Origin: Kribbella sp. VKM Ac-2568
GTDB taxonomy: Bacteria; Actinomycetota; Actinomycetes; Propionibacteriales; Kribbellaceae
Direction: 5' to 3'
Assembly: GCF_004345365.1 (NCBI RefSeq)
Contig: NZ_SLVF01000004.1
Coordinates: forward strand, 496,001 to 560,000
Length of the DNA: 64,000 bases
The notes under the pieces were generated by a model. That model saw only the letters and a program-made list of their open reading frames with translations. It searched no databases and was not told the origin of the DNA. The position numbers and the translations under genes are program-made. This document shows, in pieces, positions 24,850-33,632 of this stretch; positions within the stretch are counted from its first letter, which is position 1; every line of letters starts with the position of its first letter.

Positions 24850-26391
24850 GTGGTGCTTGGGTTCGGTGGGGATGTGGAGTTCGACCCGGTCTTGTTCGAG
24901 GTGCGGCGGGGTGGGATTGCGGTGCCGTTGGAGCCGCAGGCCTTCGATGTGCTGGCCTATCTCGTCTCGCACCGTGATCGGGTGGTTCCGAAAGAGGAAC
25001 TGATGGATGCGGTCTGGGGCGGCCGTTTCGTCAGCGAGACGGCCGTCACCAGCCGGATCAAGCAGGTACGCCGAGCACTCGGCGACGACGGTCACAGTCA
25101 GCGGATGATCCGGACGCTGCACGGCCGGGGCTACCGGTTCGTCGCGCCGGTCGAGGCGCGGGCCGAGCTGAGGTCGATCGAGCCGATCCGTTACACCGTC
25201 AGCGACGGTCTCCACATCGCATACCAGGTGACCGGCGGCGGCGACCTCGACATCTTGCTGATCTCAGGGTTTTTGTCGCACCTAGAGCTGGACTGGGCGG
25301 ATCCACGCCACGCGCATTTCCTGCACCGATTGGCGTCGTACGGGCGCCTGATCCGGTTCGACAAGCGTGGCACTGGGATGTCGGACCGGCCGTCCGGCCT
25401 GCCGGATCTCGAGACGCGGATGCACGACGTACTGGCCGTCATGGACGCCGTCGGCTCCCGCCGAGCCGTACTCGTCGGGTACTCGGAGGGCGGGCCGATG
25501 GCGATCCTGTGCGCGGCGGCTCATCCGGAGCGGGTTGCGGGTCTGGTGCTGTACGGCACCTACGCCAAGCGCGTCTGGTCCGAGGACTACCCGTGGGCGC
25601 GGACACAGAAGGACCGCGAGGCCTACACGGACCAACTCGTCAACGGCTGGGACTGGGAGGCCGACATGCGGATGCGGTGCCCGTCGGCTGACGTACAGAT
25701 GCAGCGGTGGTGGGCGCAGCGCATGCGAGCGTCCGCGACGCCGTCGACCGTGCGAGCGCTGTTGGACATGAACTCGCTGGTGGATGTCCGGGATGCGTTG
25801 CCCGCGGTACGGGTTCCGACGCTGGTGGTGCACCGGGTCGGCGATGCTCTCGTCGAGGTCGGGGGTGCGCAGTTCATCGCCGAGCGCATTCCCGGCGCAC
25901 GGCTGGACTTGCTCGATGGTGACGACCACTTCGTGTCGGGGAATCCTGACCAGATCATCGACGCGATGGAGCGGTTCGTGCGAGACCTGCCGGGTCCGGT
26001 GGACCGCCCACTAGCGCTCGCTGCGGCGGCTGCGCCGGCTGGACCGCGGGCCGGCGATCTGACGTCGGGGCTGGTCGCGGCCGGCGGTCGCCGATGCTGG
26101 GGTCCCGGGGATCGTGAGGTGGTGCTGTTCGATGGTCCCGCTACCGCGGTGCGAGCCGGGCTCGCCCAGCTGCGCGGCGGCGACAAGCTCGGAGTCGCGA
26201 TCGCGGAGGTACCGCGGGACGAGACCAAGCTCGACGCGCACGGCGTTCAGCTCGCGATCACGCTGGCCGATCTGGCGACGCCGGGATCGTTGTGGCTCTC
26301 TCCGGCGGTGTGTGATCTGATCGCCGGTTCGGGCGTCGTGACCGAACCTCTTGATGGCTTCGAGGCTTTCCTGGCGGTCGCCGCGCACTGA
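24850..26391 (+). CDS. Winged-helix DNA-binding domain fused to alpha/beta hydrolase and cyclase-like C-terminal region
   Basis: The 513-residue fusion begins with an OmpR/CadC-type winged helix (residues about 8-100: L-E-P-Q-A-F-D-V-L-A-Y-L, V-W-G-G-R-F-V-S, G-R-G-Y-R-F-V). An alpha/beta hydrolase follows (about 115-380; nucleophile elbow V-G-Y-S-E-G-G, acid near V-G-D-A, His in D-D-H-F-V). Residues about 400-513 resemble the end of class III nucleotidyl cyclases (L-D-A-H-G-V-Q-L-A and V-C-D-L-I-A-G-S-G), but the metal-binding aspartates are not evident. It has no signal peptide or membrane anchor. It could be a regulator that senses an esterified or lipophilic ligand with the hydrolase fold. 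GTG 24850 is the start, just past the frameshifted gene. Confidence 0.8.
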   Translation: MVLGFGGDVEFDPVLFEVRRGGIAVPLEPQAFDVLAYLVSHRDRVVPKEELMDAVWGGRFVSETAVTSRIKQVRRALGDDGHSQRMIRTLHGRGYRFVAPVEARAELRSIEPIRYTVSDGLHIAYQVTGGGDLDILLISGFLSHLELDWADPRHAHFLHRLASYGRLIRFDKRGTGMSDRPSGLPDLETRMHDVLAVMDAVGSRRAVLVGYSEGGPMAILCAAAHPERVAGLVLYGTYAKRVWSEDYPWARTQKDREAYTDQLVNGWDWEADMRMRCPSADVQMQRWWAQRMRASATPSTVRALLDMNSLVDVRDALPAVRVPTLVVHRVGDALVEVGGAQFIAERIPGARLDLLDGDDHFVSGNPDQIIDAMERFVRDLPGPVDRPLALAAAAAPAGPRAGDLTSGLVAAGGRRCWGPGDREVVLFDGPATAVRAGLAQLRGGDKLGVAIAEVPRDETKLDAHGVQLAITLADLATPGSLWLSPAVCDLIAGSGVVTEPLDGFEAFLAVAAH

Positions 26392-26425
26392 AGGCCGGCC
26401 TGCCAGGGGAAGGGCAGACCGGCCT
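26392..26425. terminator. Terminator between convergent genes
   Basis: A 13-bp stem with one mismatch (AGGCCGGCCTGCC / GGCAGACCGGCCT) and an 8-base loop lies in the 44-bp gap between the hydrolase fusion and osmC-like genes. Confidence 0.75.
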
Positions 26426-26435
26426 GTGGGGGTGA

Positions 26436-27005
26436 TCAGGCGGTCGCGACGTCGATCGTCACCGGCACGCCGTGCGTGATCACGTCGTACACCGCTGAGC
26501 GCCGACGGGACTGCTCGACCAGGCCCGCCAGCTTCTCGGCGTCGGCGTCGCCCTTGACGTGGAAGACGACGCGGATCCCCTCGTACCCGTTGCGAACCTC
26601 CGGGTCGAGCCCGAGGATGCCGAGCAGGTTGATGTCGCCCTCGACTGTCGACGAGACCTCCTCGAGGTGGATCCCGCGGGCGGCGGCGATGTTGGCCAGA
26701 CCGCTGGTGAGGCAGGCGGCCAAGGCATGCAGCAGGTGCTCAGCCGGCGTCGGACCGTTGTCGCCGCCAACCAGCACCGGCGGGTGGTCGGCGTCGAAGG
26801 TGAAGTCCGCCGGGCGGGTGTTCTCCTGCCCAGCCCCGTAGTACCCGTTGATCACGCCGCGGTTGTGCGTGCCGCTGATCCACCTGTTGGTGGCGCGGAA
26901 CTGGAACCGGGCGATCTCGGGCTGTGCCTTGACTGCGTCGAGCGTCGCGAAGAGTGTCGCGGTGTCGACGCCGTTGCGGCGGTTGTCGGTCGTAGTGGTG
27001 GTCAT
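26436..27005 (-). CDS. OsmC-family peroxiredoxin-like protein
   Basis: The 189-residue cytosolic protein has the OsmC/Ohr fold with the C-terminal catalytic Cys in H-A-L-A-A-C-L-T-S-G; the motif G-G-D-N-G-P-T-P-A-E precedes it. The family reduces organic or lipid hydroperoxides with thiols. ATG 27005 follows GAAGGGAAC. It lies 13 bp downstream of a flavin-dependent oxidoreductase gene and is surely co-transcribed with it, which suggests a redox or xenobiotic role. Confidence 0.88.
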   Translation of the reverse strand: MTTTTTDNRRNGVDTATLFATLDAVKAQPEIARFQFRATNRWISGTHNRGVINGYYGAGQENTRPADFTFDADHPPVLVGGDNGPTPAEHLLHALAACLTSGLANIAAARGIHLEEVSSTVEGDINLLGILGLDPEVRNGYEGIRVVFHVKGDADAEKLAGLVEQSRRRSAVYDVITHGVPVTIDVATA

Positions 27006-27018
27006 GGTTCTGTTCCCT

Positions 27019-28185
27019 TCAACAAGCGATCAGGTGGTTGCGGCCGGGGAATCCGGCCAGTTGTTCGGCCTCGCGGTCGAGTGCCACGCCGAGCTGGATC
27101 TGCAGCTCGACGAAGCGGTCCATCGGTGGGAAGGCGGTCAGGGCGCGGGTCAGGTCGAAGACCTCGCGCAGCATCGCGTCCCGGACGTCCTGGTACGACG
27201 CCATGGCGGCCCGCTCGACCGTGGGGTCGCGCAGGCTGTGATCGAGGGCGGTCGCCAGCAACTCCGCGTCACGGAACGCGTCGGTGATGCCATGTCCGGT
27301 GATCGGGTCGCGGTGGTAGCCGGCGTCACCGACCAGCGCCCACCCTGGGCCATAGGGTCGGCGAAGGTAGTTCGGCAGCTCGACAGCACCGCGGACCGGC
27401 GCGGTCACCCGACCGGCGCGCACGCGACGCCCGAGGCCGGGCACCAGCTGTTCGAGTGCCCGGAGGAACGCCGGGATGCGCGCGGAACCCGCCGTACGCA
27501 CCGAATCCAGCGCATCGGTCGGCTGGATCAGCCAGACGCAGGCCAGGTCGTCGTGGGTCGGGAAGACCCCGGCGTAGGCACCGGGCGCGACATGGAACTC
27601 GAAGCTGTCCGATCCGAGACCGGCCACATAGGTGTAATAGGTCGAGCAGGTTGGGGTGAACTGCTCCAGCGTCTCGGCGCCCACGAAACCGGTCATTCGC
27701 GACTGGCGTCCGTCCGCACCGACCACGAACCGCGCGGGCAATTCCAGGCGGTCGCCCTTCGAGGTGTGGGCGGTGATGCCGGTGACCCTGCCCTCGCTCG
27801 ACCGCAGTACGCCGGTCGCCGTCAGACCCGTGACAAGGCCGGCGCCGGATTGCTGTGCGGCGTCAGCGAGGACGCTGTCGAGCAGGTGGCGTCTCGGGGC
27901 GATCAGGGCGTCGACGCCCGCACGGTGCTTGATCGGGCGGGTTATCGCGTTGCCCTCGACGTCGAAGACCACATTCCTGACCGGCGGTGCGCCGATCCGA
28001 TCGAGCAGTCCCCACCGCGCGAGCTGGACGACACCGCCTCGAGCGATCCCGTGTGTCGACAGCGTGTCGCTCGGCAGTCGCGCTTTGTCCACCATTACGA
28101 CGTTGTGGCCCAGCTCGGCCAGCAACATCGCGGTCGCGGCTCCAGCACACCGTGCTCCGACCACCACAACGTCGTACATGCTCAT
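27019..28185 (-). CDS. FAD-dependent oxidoreductase (geranylgeranyl-reductase/tryptophan-halogenase-like group)
   Basis: The 388-residue flavoprotein has the N-terminal motif D-V-V-V-V-G-A-R-C-A-G-A-A-T-A and G-A-D-G-R-Q-S in mid-protein. W-A-L-V-G-D-A-G-Y-H-R-D-P-I-T-G-H-G-I corresponds to the flavin ribityl motif. The R-C-A-G-A variant of the glycine loop is frequent in uncharacterised actinomycete 'NAD(P)/FAD-dependent oxidoreductases'. ATG 28185 is favoured by GGGGCGGG upstream; ATG 28197 or 28179 are alternatives. It is the first gene of a pair with the OsmC-like gene. Substrate unknown. Confidence 0.85.
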   Translation of the reverse strand: MSMYDVVVVGARCAGAATAMLLAELGHNVVMVDKARLPSDTLSTHGIARGGVVQLARWGLLDRIGAPPVRNVVFDVEGNAITRPIKHRAGVDALIAPRRHLLDSVLADAAQQSGAGLVTGLTATGVLRSSEGRVTGITAHTSKGDRLELPARFVVGADGRQSRMTGFVGAETLEQFTPTCSTYYTYVAGLGSDSFEFHVAPGAYAGVFPTHDDLACVWLIQPTDALDSVRTAGSARIPAFLRALEQLVPGLGRRVRAGRVTAPVRGAVELPNYLRRPYGPGWALVGDAGYHRDPITGHGITDAFRDAELLATALDHSLRDPTVERAAMASYQDVRDAMLREVFDLTRALTAFPPMDRFVELQIQLGVALDREAEQLAGFPGRNHLIAC

Positions 28186-28344
28186 TTCCCGCCCCATTTC
28201 GTCTCGACGACTCTGCGGCGGGGTCGCCGTCGGAAGCTTGGAGACGACATGGAGACGGGGTGGAGGACCAGTCGCCACGGTTTCTCCACATTTCCACCGC
28301 CTGGCCGCCAAGCCGTCGTACGCGATCAGCAGGACGGTTGCGTC

Positions 28345-29028
28345 ATGAGGTCCCTTCTCGGCAAGACAGCGCCGCCCCAAGCGTTGGCCCTGCGCGACGT
28401 TGCTTCGGTCGCACCGGGCCTGGCCGCGTTCGGCATGACGCTGGGCGTGACGATCTCCGCGCTCGGCTTCGGCACCTTGCCGGGTCTGGTCGGTGCGGGT
28501 GTGGTGTACGGCGGAAGCGCACAACTCACCGCGGTGACGCTCGTCCATCAAGGCGCCGCGTTCGCAGTCGTCGTCGCGTCGGCCGCCATCGTGAACTCGC
28601 GCTTGCTGCTGTACGGCGCGTCGATGTCGCGGCGGTTCAGGGACCAGCCGACCTGGTTCCGCTGGCTGGCCCCGCACTTCGTCATCGACCAGACGTACCT
28701 GCTGTCGAACGCCCGTCCCGATCTCGACCCGCGCACGTTCCGGCGGTACTGGGGCTGGCTCGGCTTCCTCATCCTGGTGCTCTGGTCATCGTCGATTGCC
28801 GTCGGCATCGTCGCCGGCCCCGCGCTGCCGGAGTTGCCTCACCTCGTATTCGTCGGCACCGCCATGTTCCTGGGCATGCTGGCGCCCCGCCTGACGAACC
28901 GCCCGGCCGTCGTGGCCGCAGTCACGGGAGGACTGGCGGCCGCCGTCATCGGCCTCGTCCGCCCGGAACTCGGCATCGTCGGCGGAGCCATCGCAGGCGT
29001 CATAGCTGGATCGGCAGTACGACGATGA
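28345..29028 (+). CDS. azlC: AzlC-family branched-chain amino acid exporter, large subunit
   Basis: The 227-residue membrane protein has several hydrophobic helices and the AzlC motifs G-F-G-T-L-P-G-L-V, V-Y-G-G-S-A-Q-L-T-A and S-R-L-L-L-Y-G-A-S-M-S. With its AzlD partner it exports branched-chain or related amino acids. ATG 28345 is the start, with AGGA at 28330-28333 a rather distant ribosome site. Its stop overlaps the AzlD start by 4 bp (ATGA). It is divergent from the FAD oxidoreductase. Confidence 0.92.
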   Translation: MRSLLGKTAPPQALALRDVASVAPGLAAFGMTLGVTISALGFGTLPGLVGAGVVYGGSAQLTAVTLVHQGAAFAVVVASAAIVNSRLLLYGASMSRRFRDQPTWFRWLAPHFVIDQTYLLSNARPDLDPRTFRRYWGWLGFLILVLWSSSIAVGIVAGPALPELPHLVFVGTAMFLGMLAPRLTNRPAVVAAVTGGLAAAVIGLVRPELGIVGGAIAGVIAGSAVRR

Positions 29029-29342
29029 CCGCACTACTGTCGATGCTCATCCTCGGCGCGGTCTCCTGGTTATTCCGCATCGCCTTCATCACCCTGCTGC
29101 CCGCCGAGCGGCTACCGACCCGCTTCCAGATCGCCCTCGACCACCTCGCGCCCGCCGTACTGGCGTCCATCGTGGCCGTAGAACTAGTGACCTTGCTCCG
29201 CGGTGCCTCGCCTACCCAAGCCACCGCTCTCCTGGCAGCCGCCGCCATCATCACCGCAGTCGCCTACCACACCCGCAACGTCACCATCGCCTGCGCGCTA
29301 GGCCTCTGCACCGTCCTGGCCCTGCACTACCTGACCGCGTGA
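29025..29342 (+). CDS. azlD: AzlD-family branched-chain amino acid exporter, small subunit
   Basis: The 105-residue protein is almost entirely hydrophobic with three to four membrane helices (S-M-L-I-L-G-A-V-S-W-L-F-R; H-L-A-P-A-V-L-A-S-I-V; the C-terminal L-G-L-C-T-V-L-A-L). It contains the AzlD motif R-x-x-F-I-T-L-L-P near the N terminus. ATG 29025 overlaps the azlC stop as ATGA, so the subunits are made in step. This short gene is easily missed inside longer frames. Confidence 0.9.
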   Translation: MTALLSMLILGAVSWLFRIAFITLLPAERLPTRFQIALDHLAPAVLASIVAVELVTLLRGASPTQATALLAAAAIITAVAYHTRNVTIACALGLCTVLALHYLTA

Positions 29343-29388
29343 GCTTGCGTGTCATCACCCGCAGCGCCCCTCACCCGGATGCTTCAGG

Positions 29389-30159
29389 TCAGCTAGCCGG
29401 CGCGCGGCGAATCGGCGCCGTCGTCGCAACGGGCTCGTGGGTCAGGAAGTCGACGACGATCTGATTCACGAGCCCGGGCTTCTCCTGGGTGAGGAAGTGC
29501 GAGGTGCCGGGGACAACGGCGAACTCGGAGTTCGGGATGCTGTCGTACATCTCGACCGAGTGCGCCAGCGTCATGATGTCGTCGTCGGCGACCAGGATCA
29601 GGGTCCGGGCGGTGATCGCGGACAGCTCGGACGCCTGCAGGTCGGGTTCCTTGGCGAACATCTCGCCGATCTTGGCCGCCACCACCGGGAAGTGGTCCTC
29701 GCCGTCGGGCGAGACCTCGCCGTACGCCGGGCCGAGGAACTGTGTCAGCGACGGAATGTCCCAGACGAACTCGGGATCCGCCTCGCCGGACTTGTTGAAG
29801 CCGCCGCCGATCGACACGAACCGGTTCACCAGGTCGGGCCGTTGCATCGCCACCAGCATCGCGACCATGGCGCCGTCGCTGTGCCCGACCAGATCGGCCG
29901 GCCCGCCGATCACGGTCTCCAGGAACGCGATCGTGTCGTCGGCCATCACCTGGTAGCTGATCGGGCCGTCGACGTCTGGCGTGTGCCCCTGACCGCGGCG
30001 CTCCGGCGTGTACACGTGGAAGTGCTCGGCGAGCGCGGGCACGTTCGCGTCGAAGGACCGCGCGTCCAGCAGCCCGCCGTGCATCAGCACCAGCGGCTCA
30101 CCTTCGCCGTGCTCGGCGTACCAGGTCTTCACGGCCCCCAGCTGTACGTACTCGCCCAT
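29389..30159 (-). CDS. Alpha/beta hydrolase
   Basis: The 256-residue hydrolase shows the oxyanion motif L-M-H-G-G-L-L-D, nucleophile elbow V-G-H-S-D-G-A-M, catalytic Asp near V-A-D-D-D and the catalytic His in P-G-T-S-H-F. It has no signal peptide. It lies 37 bp downstream of the large LuxR regulator on the same strand, so the two are probably co-transcribed, and the regulator may respond to its substrate. The reaction cannot be specified. Confidence 0.85.
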   Translation of the reverse strand: MGEYVQLGAVKTWYAEHGEGEPLVLMHGGLLDARSFDANVPALAEHFHVYTPERRGQGHTPDVDGPISYQVMADDTIAFLETVIGGPADLVGHSDGAMVAMLVAMQRPDLVNRFVSIGGGFNKSGEADPEFVWDIPSLTQFLGPAYGEVSPDGEDHFPVVAAKIGEMFAKEPDLQASELSAITARTLILVADDDIMTLAHSVEMYDSIPNSEFAVVPGTSHFLTQEKPGLVNQIVVDFLTHEPVATTAPIRRAPAS

Positions 30160-30196
30160 GACCCGCGCCCCCTCGTTGACGGTACTAGGGCGGAAG

Positions 30197-33091
30197 CTAC
30201 CCGAAGCCGGGCTCAGCTAGTAGCTCCGGCGGGACGCGCAGCTCCGAGAAGACAGCCAGGCCTTCGTCGACGCGGTCGGGGATCAGCAGCAGGGTGCAGG
30301 CGTGTTCGAACCGAGCACCGATCCGGGCGAACCCTTCGGCGGCCTCGCGCAGGGCGGCGATATCACCTGACAAACGCGCGGCGGTGCGAGTCAGGCAGGC
30401 CTCGGCCCAGTCGTTCTCGGCGGCGGTCGGCGCAGCGGCCGCCAGCCAGTTCTCGGCATCGGGCAGATCTGCGACGACTGCGAGCTCAGCCCCGGCCGCG
30501 TGGGCGTACGGCGCCCACCAGAGTTCGGCGAATCCCGCGAAGGCCTTCTCGACCAGTTCCCTGGACAGTTTCCCGTTGTGTACGGCGACCCGGGCGTCGG
30601 CGAAGGCGGCTGCCGCGCTCAACACCGGTGCTTCGGTGGTGCGTCCGGCGCGGGCGAGTTCGATCGCGCGGTGCTGCCAGGTGTCGAAGGTGCCGTCGCG
30701 CCGCAGGCCGTGGGCCATCGCCGCCACGGCAAGAGCAGATGCCATCCATTCCTGCGGCGGTGACCCCGCCCGCTCCCACCTGGCCCAGAGCGTGTCGGCC
30801 GCCGCAACGCATTCGTCGAAGCGACCGGTCAGTCCGCTGAGACGGATCAGCCGGGGGAGCCAGAGGTACGAACCGTCGCCAGCCACCAGGTCCCCGGCCG
30901 CCTGTCCGGCGCCGGCTACCAGCGTGGGGACCTGCTGGTACTCGGGCATCGCCGCCGGCAGCGCACCGGTGGCGACGGCGGTGGTGGCGGCCACGTGGTA
31001 CGCATCGACGATCTCGGCAGCCGCATACGGCTCGTGACGGGGCAGTGGGGCGACCAGCTGGAGGCGTTCCAGGGCGCACTTCCGCGCCTCGCGCAACCGT
31101 CCAGCGTTGCCCAAGGCAACAGTTAGTCCATCCAGAGCACCGGCGATCAGCACGGGGTCGCCGGAACGCCGGGCGATGCCCACGGCGTCTTTCGCGAGCT
31201 CGGTGTCCGCGCCGATCCGTCGAGAGCCGAACTCCCAGGCCTTGGCCGTGGCCAGCAGTGCCGCCACGTGCGGGTCGTCGGCGGAAGCGTCACTGGACGA
31301 TTGCGCGTCGGCGAGCAGAGCGGCGCTCTGCTCGCGGGGGAGCGCGTACATCGATCCGGCGGGGTAGCGGTTGATCGCGATCACCGCCGACGCGAGCATC
31401 GCGGCCCGGACATTGCCGTCGGCAACTGCCAGGTCGGCGGCCTCGAGCAAGAACCGGACGGTGGCCGGCCCGTCGGAGAGGATGAGCGAGGCGTCGGCAG
31501 CGGAGCGCAGATCGCGGGCCGCGGTCACCCCGTCCTCCGCCCGCGCCGCCGCCGCTCGATAGTGGTCGACCGACTCGACGAAGCCCTGACTCGCGAACGC
31601 CAGATGTCCCAACGACCGAGCCAGCCGATGCGCCGTCGCATCCGCCGCCGCCGCGGTCCCACCGAGCGCGACCCGCAGATCGTCCACCACCTCACCGGAC
31701 ACCGATCGCCAGCCATCCTCGTCTGCCGCCCGGCCGCCGTCGCCCAACGCCCTACCACCGAGCTCAGGTGACCATTCCTGGTCGGCGTCGATCGCCGCCT
31801 CCAAGTTGGCGGCCGTGGCAACGGCCCAACGGAGATGGCGCTCTCGGGCCGGTCCGATCTCTCCTGCGGCTTCCAGTTGTTCGAGGGCGAACGCTCGGAC
31901 CGTTTCCAGCTGACGCCAGCGGGCGCCACGTCGTACCAGCAGGCTCTTGTCGGTGAGGCGGCCGATCAGGTCGGCGACCTCACCACGCGTGTACTCCGGA
32001 CTGGTGGCGCAGGCGGCGTCCAGGTCGGCGCCGCCCACGTAGATCCCGAGCCGGCGGAAGAGTAGCCGCTCATCGTCGTCGAGGAGATCATGGCTCCAGC
32101 CGATGACTGCGCTCAGTGAGCGATGCCGAGGGTCGGATCCGCGCCCACCGGCGAGCAGCCGCAGCTGATTGTCGAGGGCCAGCAGGCCGTCCAGACCGAG
32201 AGAGCCGGTCCGAGCCGCGGCCAGTTCGATCGCGAGGGGCATGCCGTCCAGGCGCTCGCACAGCTGGGAAACGTCGGCGGGGGAGGCAGCGAAGGCGGCG
32301 TCGACGGCTTGTGCGCGATCCAGGAACAGCTGGACGCCGTCGGAGTCGGAGGGGAGCGGTGGCAGTTGCACGACACGTTCACCTGGTACGCCGAGGCGCT
32401 CGCGGCTGGTCGCGAGTACGGTCACGTCGGGGCAGGCCGCGAGCAGTCGCTCGACCAGTTCGGCGACTTCCGCGATCAGGTGCTCGCAGTTGTCCAGTAC
32501 TAGGAGCGAACGGCCCGGGAGTAGCCGTTCCACCAACGCCTGATCCAGCGGCTGGGGTGGTCGCTCCGTCACTCCGAGGGCGGCCGCCACGACCCGCAGT
32601 ACCAATCCGCTCCGCACTGGTACCAGGTCGATGAAGGCGCCCGGATCGGGGGACTCCGCGGCGATCACGGCAGCCAGCCGGGTCTTGCCCATCCCGCCGG
32701 GACCGAGCAGGGTCACCAGCCCGGCTTCCCGCAGCGCGTCGCGCAGCGCCCCCGCCTCGGCTTCGCGCCCGACGAAGGTAGTCCGGCTCACCGGCAATCC
32801 GCTGACACCCGCACCCGTACCCGCGCCTGCGCCTGCGCCTGTGGCTGTGCTCTTTCCCCCCGCTGCACTCGGCTTCGGCTCGGCTACCAGGTCGGCGAGT
32901 TCCCTGCGGTCGGCGACTCCGTACTTGCGGAGCAGGGAGGAGACATGGCTCTCGACAGTCCGGACCGAGATGTGGAAGGCGGCGGCGATCTGGGCGTTCG
33001 ATCGGTGGTCGGCGATCGCGCCCAGCACCTCGGCCTCGCGGGCCGAGATCTCCACCTCACCACCGGGGACCATCCGCCCATGATCGTCCAT
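30197..33091 (-). CDS. Large ATP-binding LuxR-family regulator with N-terminal HTH
   Basis: The 964-residue protein has a LuxR helix-turn-helix at residues about 12-70 (S-A-R-E-A-E-V-L-G-A-I-A-D-H-R-S-N-A-Q-I then S-V-R-T-V-E-S-H-V). A Gly/Ala-Thr linker follows, then an NB-ARC/STAND-like ATPase with Walker A G-P-G-G-M-G-K-T and Walker B L-L-V-L-D-N. A long helical TPR-like sensor fills the C-terminal 500 residues. Most LAL-type regulators carry the HTH at the C terminus, so the order here is reversed. It probably oligomerises on ligand binding to activate transcription, perhaps of the downstream hydrolase and the divergent doxX-oxidase pair. Confidence 0.88.
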   Translation of the reverse strand: MDDHGRMVPGGEVEISAREAEVLGAIADHRSNAQIAAAFHISVRTVESHVSSLLRKYGVADRRELADLVAEPKPSAAGGKSTATGAGAGAGTGAGVSGLPVSRTTFVGREAEAGALRDALREAGLVTLLGPGGMGKTRLAAVIAAESPDPGAFIDLVPVRSGLVLRVVAAALGVTERPPQPLDQALVERLLPGRSLLVLDNCEHLIAEVAELVERLLAACPDVTVLATSRERLGVPGERVVQLPPLPSDSDGVQLFLDRAQAVDAAFAASPADVSQLCERLDGMPLAIELAAARTGSLGLDGLLALDNQLRLLAGGRGSDPRHRSLSAVIGWSHDLLDDDERLLFRRLGIYVGGADLDAACATSPEYTRGEVADLIGRLTDKSLLVRRGARWRQLETVRAFALEQLEAAGEIGPARERHLRWAVATAANLEAAIDADQEWSPELGGRALGDGGRAADEDGWRSVSGEVVDDLRVALGGTAAAADATAHRLARSLGHLAFASQGFVESVDHYRAAAARAEDGVTAARDLRSAADASLILSDGPATVRFLLEAADLAVADGNVRAAMLASAVIAINRYPAGSMYALPREQSAALLADAQSSSDASADDPHVAALLATAKAWEFGSRRIGADTELAKDAVGIARRSGDPVLIAGALDGLTVALGNAGRLREARKCALERLQLVAPLPRHEPYAAAEIVDAYHVAATTAVATGALPAAMPEYQQVPTLVAGAGQAAGDLVAGDGSYLWLPRLIRLSGLTGRFDECVAAADTLWARWERAGSPPQEWMASALAVAAMAHGLRRDGTFDTWQHRAIELARAGRTTEAPVLSAAAAFADARVAVHNGKLSRELVEKAFAGFAELWWAPYAHAAGAELAVVADLPDAENWLAAAAPTAAENDWAEACLTRTAARLSGDIAALREAAEGFARIGARFEHACTLLLIPDRVDEGLAVFSELRVPPELLAEPGFG

Positions 33092-33101
33092 CCGTGGGTC
33101 T

Positions 33102-33156
33102 TTTCGGTGGCCCTTTCGGTGGCTCTTTCCGTGGTGGATCCGTGCTCAGCACGGAT
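33102..33156. promoter_or_regulatory. Tandem 12-bp repeats and a perfect dyad in a divergent promoter
   Basis: Three 12-bp units related to TTTCGGTGGCCC run from 33102 to 33137. A perfect dyad ATCCGTGC-TCA-GCACGGAT (33138-33156) follows at once. They fill the 123-bp gap between the LuxR regulator and doxX and are good candidates for activator binding. Confidence 0.5.
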
Positions 33157-33214
33157 GCCGACCTCACCCCCGCGGGCGGATCGTCGTCGTACTGAACCTA
33201 CTGAGGAGGTTGCG

Positions 33215-33631
33215 ATGAGCAGCATCGGTACGACGGCAAGGACGTGGAAGGTACGGCCCGGGACGACCGTTCTGTGGCTCCTGCAGTTCTTCCTGGCGTT
33301 CCAGTTCGCGAGCGCCGGGCTCATGAAACTGTCCGGCAACCAGCTGATGGTCGACATGTTCACCGAGATCGGAGCCGGCCAGTGGCTACGGTTCCTGGTC
33401 GGCGCGCTCGAGGTCGCCGGGGCACTCGGCCTGCTGATCCCGCGACTGTGCGGTCTGGCCGGGCTCGGCCTGGCGGCACTCATGACCGGCGCCGTGATCA
33501 CCAACGTGTTCGTCCTCGGATACTCCCCGGTGATCGCGCTCGCCTTCCTGCTCCTGGCCGCGGTGATCGCCTGGTTCCGTCGGGCAGCGATCCGGCAGCT
33601 GGTCGGGTCTCGGCTCCGGGTGGCGAGCTGA
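33215..33631 (+). CDS. DoxX-family membrane protein
   Basis: The 138-residue protein has four predicted membrane helices and the DoxX motif F-L-A-F-Q-F-A-S-A-G-L-M-K-L near the first. ATG 33215 follows an excellent GAGGAGG site. DoxX proteins are linked to quinone or thiol redox processes, but no specific activity can be claimed. The stop lies 1 bp before the start of a FAD-dependent oxidase, so both are translated together. Confidence 0.88.
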   Translation: MSSIGTTARTWKVRPGTTVLWLLQFFLAFQFASAGLMKLSGNQLMVDMFTEIGAGQWLRFLVGALEVAGALGLLIPRLCGLAGLGLAALMTGAVITNVFVLGYSPVIALAFLLLAAVIAWFRRAAIRQLVGSRLRVAS

Positions 33632-33632
33632 G

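Noticed and set aside
26848..28344. A long plus-strand extension in front of azlC.
   Set aside because: It is antisense to the OsmC-like and FAD oxidoreductase genes; AzlC homology begins only at ATG 28345.
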